Shown: one piece after another, positions 63,295 through 64,000 of the stretch
Position numbering within the stretch: position 1 is the first letter of the stretch
Layout: each line of letters starts with the position of its first letter
NCBI GenBank assembly: GCA_910577185.1
Contig: CAJTLR010000008.1
Span: 27,634-91,633, forward strand
Direction: 5' to 3'
Length of the DNA: 64,000 nucleotides
DNA from: an uncultured Acetatifactor sp.
GTDB taxonomy: Bacteria; Bacillota; Clostridia; Lachnospirales; Lachnospiraceae
The notes under the pieces: model-generated
Databases searched by the model: none
What the model saw: the letters and a program-made list of their open reading frames with translations, nothing else
Told to the model about the DNA's origin: nothing
Position numbers and translations under genes: made by a program

Positions 63295-63347
63295 TTCATG
63301 ACTATGGAAGCGTTAGGCGGCAGGGATTTGCGCTGTTCATTACAATG

Positions 63348-63377
63348 AAAAAACGGCAGATACATTTTCCGCTGCCG
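63348..63377 (-). terminator. Leftward terminator between the kinase and the DUF4830-like gene
   Basis: CGGCAG (63354-63359) pairs with CTGCCG (63372-63377); on the minus strand six T follow (63353-63348). No leftward gene in the window uses it, which is odd. Confidence 0.5.
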
Positions 63378-63397
63378 TAAGGCATTATGGGGGTTGC

Positions 63398-63892
63398 ATG
63401 AAAAAAAGCAGAAAAGGCAGGGAAAAAAGAAAAGGGAGAATGCCGGGCTATGTGGCAGAGGCGGCTGTGCTGGGGGCGGTGGTGCTGGTGATGGCAGGGG
63501 CCATTTTCTTCGGGAACCCGCCCAAGGCGGCGGCGGTTTTCCTGCGCCGCGCCGCGGAGGTGAAGTGCGCCGCCCCGGAGGAGGGCGCCGCCTGGCTGCG
63601 CCAGCAGGGCTGGGAGGTGGAGGAGACCCCCACCGGCCAGATGGAGGTGCTGGTCCCCGCCGTCTTTGACCAAATCTACGAAAGCTACAACGATATCCAA
63701 AAGGCCCAGGGCTTCGATATCTCCCGGTACAAGGGGGAGACGGTGACCAAATACACCTACCTGGTGAAGAACTACCCCCAGGAGCAGGACGGGGTGGCGG
63801 CCAACCTCCTGGTCTACCAGGGGCGGATCATCGGGGCCGACCTGTGCAGCCTGGAGCTGGGCGGCTTTCTAAAAGGGGCAAAGGCAAAGTGA
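63398..63892 (+). CDS. DUF4830-like membrane-anchored protein
   Basis: 164 residues. A basic start and one membrane helix (about 18-39) precede a small extracellular domain: GAAWLRQQGWEV, then AQGFDISRYKGETVTKYTY, LVKNYP and GVAANLLVYQGRIIGADLC. This matches my memory of DUF4830, common in Oscillospiraceae. Codon use changes inside the gene: the first 35 codons resemble the neighbours, but from about 63510 nearly all third positions are G or C (TAC, ATC, GCC, CTG). That points to transfer or an assembly join. Function unknown. Confidence 0.7.
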   Translation: MKKSRKGREKRKGRMPGYVAEAAVLGAVVLVMAGAIFFGNPPKAAAVFLRRAAEVKCAAPEEGAAWLRQQGWEVEETPTGQMEVLVPAVFDQIYESYNDIQKAQGFDISRYKGETVTKYTYLVKNYPQEQDGVAANLLVYQGRIIGADLCSLELGGFLKGAKAK

Positions 63893-63897
63893 ACCGC

Positions 63898-63929
63898 CTT
63901 CTTTTCTTCTTTCGAAAGAAGAAAAGAAG
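63898..63929. terminator. Perfect 32-base palindrome after the DUF4830-like gene
   Basis: Sixteen bases at 63898-63913 are exactly mirrored at 63914-63929 around TTCGAA, pyrimidine-rich then purine-rich. It stands 6 bases after the stop and probably acts as a terminator or 3' end stem, though no U-tract follows. The remaining 71 bases to the window edge show only a short GGCC/GGCC stem. Confidence 0.6.
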
Positions 63930-64000
63930 CAAAAGAAGAACGGCCAAAGGCCCCGCAGCCCAGCAGGCAAATTAAAACGCACCGCTCTCCGGCCAGGGCC

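Overview
The window looks like a chromosomal piece of a Lachnospiraceae-type Clostridium (Bacillota). The supporting signs are a meso-DAP-type MurE, AGGAGG ribosome binding sites, consensus sigma-A promoters, the order priA-def-fmt-yugP-rsmB-rlmN-prpC-prkC-rsgA, and a neighbouring pair that I recall as the Lachnospiraceae families DUF5717 and DUF5716. Base composition is moderately GC-rich, with two departures: an AT-rich gene at 33680-35227 and a very GC-rich stretch from about 63510 to the right edge. I see no rRNA, tRNA, CRISPR array, transposase or phage gene.

Layout. 1-5061: a truncated lipid kinase gene (minus), then glyA, hom and lysC (one-carbon and aspartate-family metabolism). 5124-5357: a consensus promoter, several predicted hairpins and a terminator, probably a small structured RNA. 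5434-8612: a membrane-anchored NagZ-like hydrolase and murE. 8789-20030: a housekeeping run (replication restart, protein N-terminal formylation and deformylation, rRNA methylation, the PrpC/PrkC phosphatase-kinase pair and RsgA). 20031-20420: composite repeat, terminator and thrC promoter. 20421-26366: thrC, deoC, an M24 aminopeptidase and a codon-biased pckA. 26367-26670: more of the repeat family. 26782-33278: two small genes, then sbcD and an unusually long sbcC. 33385-37007: a disturbed region holding a broken partial copy of the peptidoglycan-binding gene at 35616-36896, an AT-rich GtrII-like membrane gene and an orphan coding fragment. 37272-38806: an ABC-2 transporter pair. 38957-46127: four co-directional genes of unknown function, the best candidate for an undescribed system. 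46227-50923: purB, a purF-like gene lacking its catalytic cysteine, plsC and purC (minus). 51118-54879: a His-tailed EamA transporter, a lipoprotein, metY and a zinc-finger membrane protein. 54989-61086: polA, coaE, a metallo-beta-lactamase-fold gene, and an ACT-domain gene with its UPF0210 partner. 61166-63294: a two-component system. 63398-63892: a DUF4830-like gene with foreign codon use.

How genes work together. LysC, Hom and ThrC supply threonine and homoserine, MetY uses activated homoserine, and GlyA links serine, glycine and folate. Def and Fmt are a formylation/deformylation pair; PrpC and PrkC are an antagonistic phosphatase and kinase; SbcD and SbcC form a nuclease. The 38957-46127 locus joins an Hsp70-fold protein, a very large helical-repeat protein, a TPR-like protein and a two-TM coiled-coil protein. 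I infer a membrane-associated chaperone-like machine, but no function is established from sequence. Family names are from memory and motif reading; no database search was run.
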